A stretch of DNA of 64,000 bases from CALARM01 sp036746235. Lineage in GTDB: Bacteria > Vulcanimicrobiota > SpSt-956 > JAKJGF01. The stretch is taken from assembly GCA_036746235.1 (NCBI GenBank), contig DAIOEN010000010.1, positions 7,795-71,794 on the forward strand, read 5' to 3'. Below are positions 61,808 through 64,000 of the stretch, in pieces; the first letter of the stretch is position 1, and each line of letters opens with the position of its first letter. The position numbers and the translations under genes were made by a program. The notes below the pieces were generated by a model that did no database searches, was not told the DNA's origin, and saw only the letters and a list, made by a program, of their open reading frames with translations.

Positions 61808-63983
61808 GTTCCACAGTTTGACTCATTTAATAGAGGACTGAAACCTTATTGCTCCTACAGAAGAAGTGCCGAATATTGCTGGTTCCACAGTTTGACTCAT
61901 TTAATAGAGGACTGAAACAATTCCAGAGCTTTATTAACGATAACCTCAATTCCAGTTCCACAGTTTGACTCATTTAATAGAGGACTGAAACGGAATAATA
62001 GCCGTAGACCCGGAAGTAATTCCGCTTGTTCCACAGTTTGACTCATTTAATAGAGGACTGAAACGTCAAAGTCCTTTGAATAGTCCAATTGGTTCCATCT
62101 AGTTCCACAGTTTGACTCATTTAATAGAGGACTGAAACGTCATACGAGATAGATAATACCTGCTGTGATACTCTCGTTCCACAGTTTGACTCATTTAATA
62201 GAGGACTGAAACGTAACAGTGGTAACAGTGGAATTCTTTTTCTTATTTTCGTTCCACAGTTTGACTCATTTAATAGAGGACTGAAACTGCGAGCAATTGA
62301 CTTGCCGAACTTGCAATATCCGCGGTTCCACAGTTTGACTCATTTAATAGAGGACTGAAACCAATCTTACCAATCGAGAATTCAAAATCTATCTCAGTTC
62401 CACAGTTTGACTCATTTAATAGAGGACTGAAACTGAAGGAGCTTTAACTTTCACAACATTACGTTTATTTAGTTCCACAGTTTGACTCATTTAATAGAGG
62501 ACTGAAACAAATCCCGGAAGATAAAGCTGATGTAATTGATAAAAGTTCCACAGTTTGACTCATTTAATAGAGGACTGAAACGGAAAGCACTGCAACTATT
62601 ATTCTTCCGTTATATATAGTTCCACAGTTTGACTCATTTAATAGAGGACTGAAACCTTCTACCAGTTTCTCTATGCCGAGTTTTATTGAGTTCCACAGTT
62701 TGACTCATTTAATAGAGGACTGAAACGGTAATAATACTTCTCCAACTTCCTCAATTGCTCCGGCGTTCCACAGTTTGACTCATTTAATAGAGGACTGAAA
62801 CTCTCGTATGGTGGAAAACGCTGGAATTCAATGTGCGGAAGTTCCACAGTTTGACTCATTTAATAGAGGACTGAAACTCATTTTGTATATCATCCACATT
62901 CGCCGTCATGCGAAGTTCCACAGTTTGACTCATTTAATAGAGGACTGAAACTAAACCACCATATTATCACAGGTAACTTCACGGTCGTTCCACAGTTTGA
63001 CTCATTTAATAGAGGACTGAAACGTGATATAGAGTGGAAATATTGAAAAAAAGGAGTGAGTTCCACAGTTTGACTCATTTAATAGAGGACTGAAACATAT
63101 TACACCTGAAAGATTCTTACAAATGGCATTTACAGTTCCACAGTTTGACTCATTTAATAGAGGACTGAAACGGCACAAATACCGGATATTGTGCATATGA
63201 AAATGACAGTTCCACAGTTTGACTCATTTAATAGAGGACTGAAACGATTTCTCAAGATATTCTTTTCAATATATCAAGTATTTGTTCCACAGTTTGACTC
63301 ATTTAATAGAGGACTGAAACCATCTACCTTTTGAATTCCCTCGACTTCTACTTTTACTGTTCCACAGTTTGACTCATTTAATAGAGGACTGAAACTTACA
63401 TGCCGGGCATTTCATGGTTACGTAATAATCTTGTTCCACAGTTTGACTCATTTAATAGAGGACTGAAACGTTCGTTTAAATCCGTCTCCAATGCTTTAGA
63501 TAAGGTTCCACAGTTTGACTCATTTAATAGAGGACTGAAACTCTATTCAGCAAACAAACTCTTTTAAGAGATGTACTGTTCCACAGTTTGACTCATTTAA
63601 TAGAGGACTGAAACTTCTGCCTCTCCTCCTCTCCGATTCGCCGAGCTTGCGTTCCACAGTTTGACTCATTTAATAGAGGACTGAAACTTAGATTTTCATT
63701 TTAATCTGAAAGGCGTTTCCTCTGCGTTCCACAGTTTGACTCATTTAATAGAGGACTGAAACTCACCTTCCGTATTTGCTGTAGATAACAGTCAGGCAGT
63801 TCCACAGTTTGACTCATTTAATAGAGGACTGAAACGGAATACTTTGAATAATTCCCCCTAGAAAACTATCGAGTTCCACAGTTTGACTCATTTAATAGAG
63901 GACTGAAACGAATATGGGAATGTAATAAAATATGCTGAAGTGCTGGTTCCACAGTTTGACTCATTTAGAGGATTTTCTGAAAA
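61808..63983 (+). CRISPR. CRISPR array: 29 intact 37-nt repeats plus one degenerate
   Basis: The repeat starts GTTCCACAGTTTGACTC, continues ATTTAATAGAGGACT and ends GAAAC (37 nt). I count 29 identical copies, the first at 61808 and the last intact at 63873, and 29 spacers of 34-39 nt. The thirtieth copy (63946-63983) loses ATA and gains TTTT, marking the old, distal end, so the leader is on the csa1 side. All spacers appear different. The repeat is not strongly palindromic. No spacer source was found within the window by eye. Confidence 0.97.
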
Positions 63984-64000
63984 AGTAACCGAGAGTTAGA

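Noticed and set aside
62890..63196. Minus-strand reading frames across the CRISPR array with a repeated SPLLNESNCGT pattern
   Set aside because: They are translations of the CRISPR repeat, not genes.

Overview
The window is AT-rich DNA from a bacterium, most likely a diderm from an uncultivated or candidate phylum. The evidence is an LptA/OstA-like protein, type II secretion-like pseudopilins, a lipoprotein with a lipobox, a bacterial core (era, recO, ruvX, galE, ctpA) and a bacterial microcompartment locus. I cannot name the phylum from sequence alone. Start codons are unusually mixed: several genes have a good Shine-Dalgarno (SD) sequence only in front of TTG or GTG.

Region 1 (1-33 kb) is ordinary chromosome with accessory content, mostly on the minus strand. 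It holds two tandem phosphoribosyltransferase-like genes, one fused to a PQQ-type beta-propeller. A degenerate Ser/Thr kinase with UBA-like repeats, ruvX and recO follow. Next comes a microcompartment (BMC) locus at 5.8-17.6 kb: a flavoprotein-like/DeoC fusion, RpiB, two BMC-H shell proteins, a PduT-type BMC-T, PduS, an acylating aldehyde dehydrogenase, a flavoprotein-like protein and PduL. It reads as a sugar-phosphate-utilising compartment. DeoC would release acetaldehyde from deoxyribose-5-phosphate, the dehydrogenase and PduL would turn it into acetyl-phosphate, and PduS/PduT would move electrons across the shell. A plus-strand pseudopilin operon (8.4-12.1 kb) sits inside it. After that come a response regulator, era, an OstA-like protein, ctpA, an RNase Z-like hydrolase, galE, a radical SAM protein, an inositol-monophosphatase family protein, a TPR-CHAT lipoprotein, a TPR-ankyrin protein and a gene made of 75-residue tandem repeats. 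The intergenic gaps of this half carry phased heptanucleotide arrays (CGTGACG-type, CAGTGAC-type and a minor GCTAATA-type). I see none beyond 33.3 kb.

Region 2 (32.9-38.7 kb) is a decay zone and island edge. It has a palindromic element, a remnant of the WYL regulator with a 57-bp deletion, a truncated VapBC-like pair, other gene debris, an intact WYL regulator, HicA/HicB-like genes and a large TPR-ankyrin gene.

Region 3 (38.7-64 kb) is a composite CRISPR-Cas locus, all on the plus strand. A type I-B module (cas8b/cst1, cas7, cas5, cas3) is followed by a type III module built on a Csx11-type Cas10 (cmr1, cmr6-like, csx11, cmr4, cmr5, cmr3-like), which fits subtype III-C. cas6, an MNT/HEPN pair, cas1, cas2, cas4 and csa1 follow, then an array of 29 intact 37-nt repeats plus one degenerate terminal repeat.

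The most interesting features are in region 3. (i) Two paralogous cassettes of an AAA15/OLD-like ATPase plus a separate TOPRIM-like protein are built into the type III operon. The Cas10-like protein there appears to have lost both its HD and its GGDD (cyclase) motifs, so the cassettes are candidate effectors that would not need cyclic oligoadenylate. (ii) Two CRISPR-repeat-like elements lie just upstream of cas8b and of cas6. They resemble each other more than either resembles the array repeat, as expected for crRNA-like or Cas6-dependent autoregulation. (iii) A hairpin-promoter element is shared by cas6 and the TPR-ankyrin gene at 36.5 kb, which may tie that gene to the CRISPR regulon.
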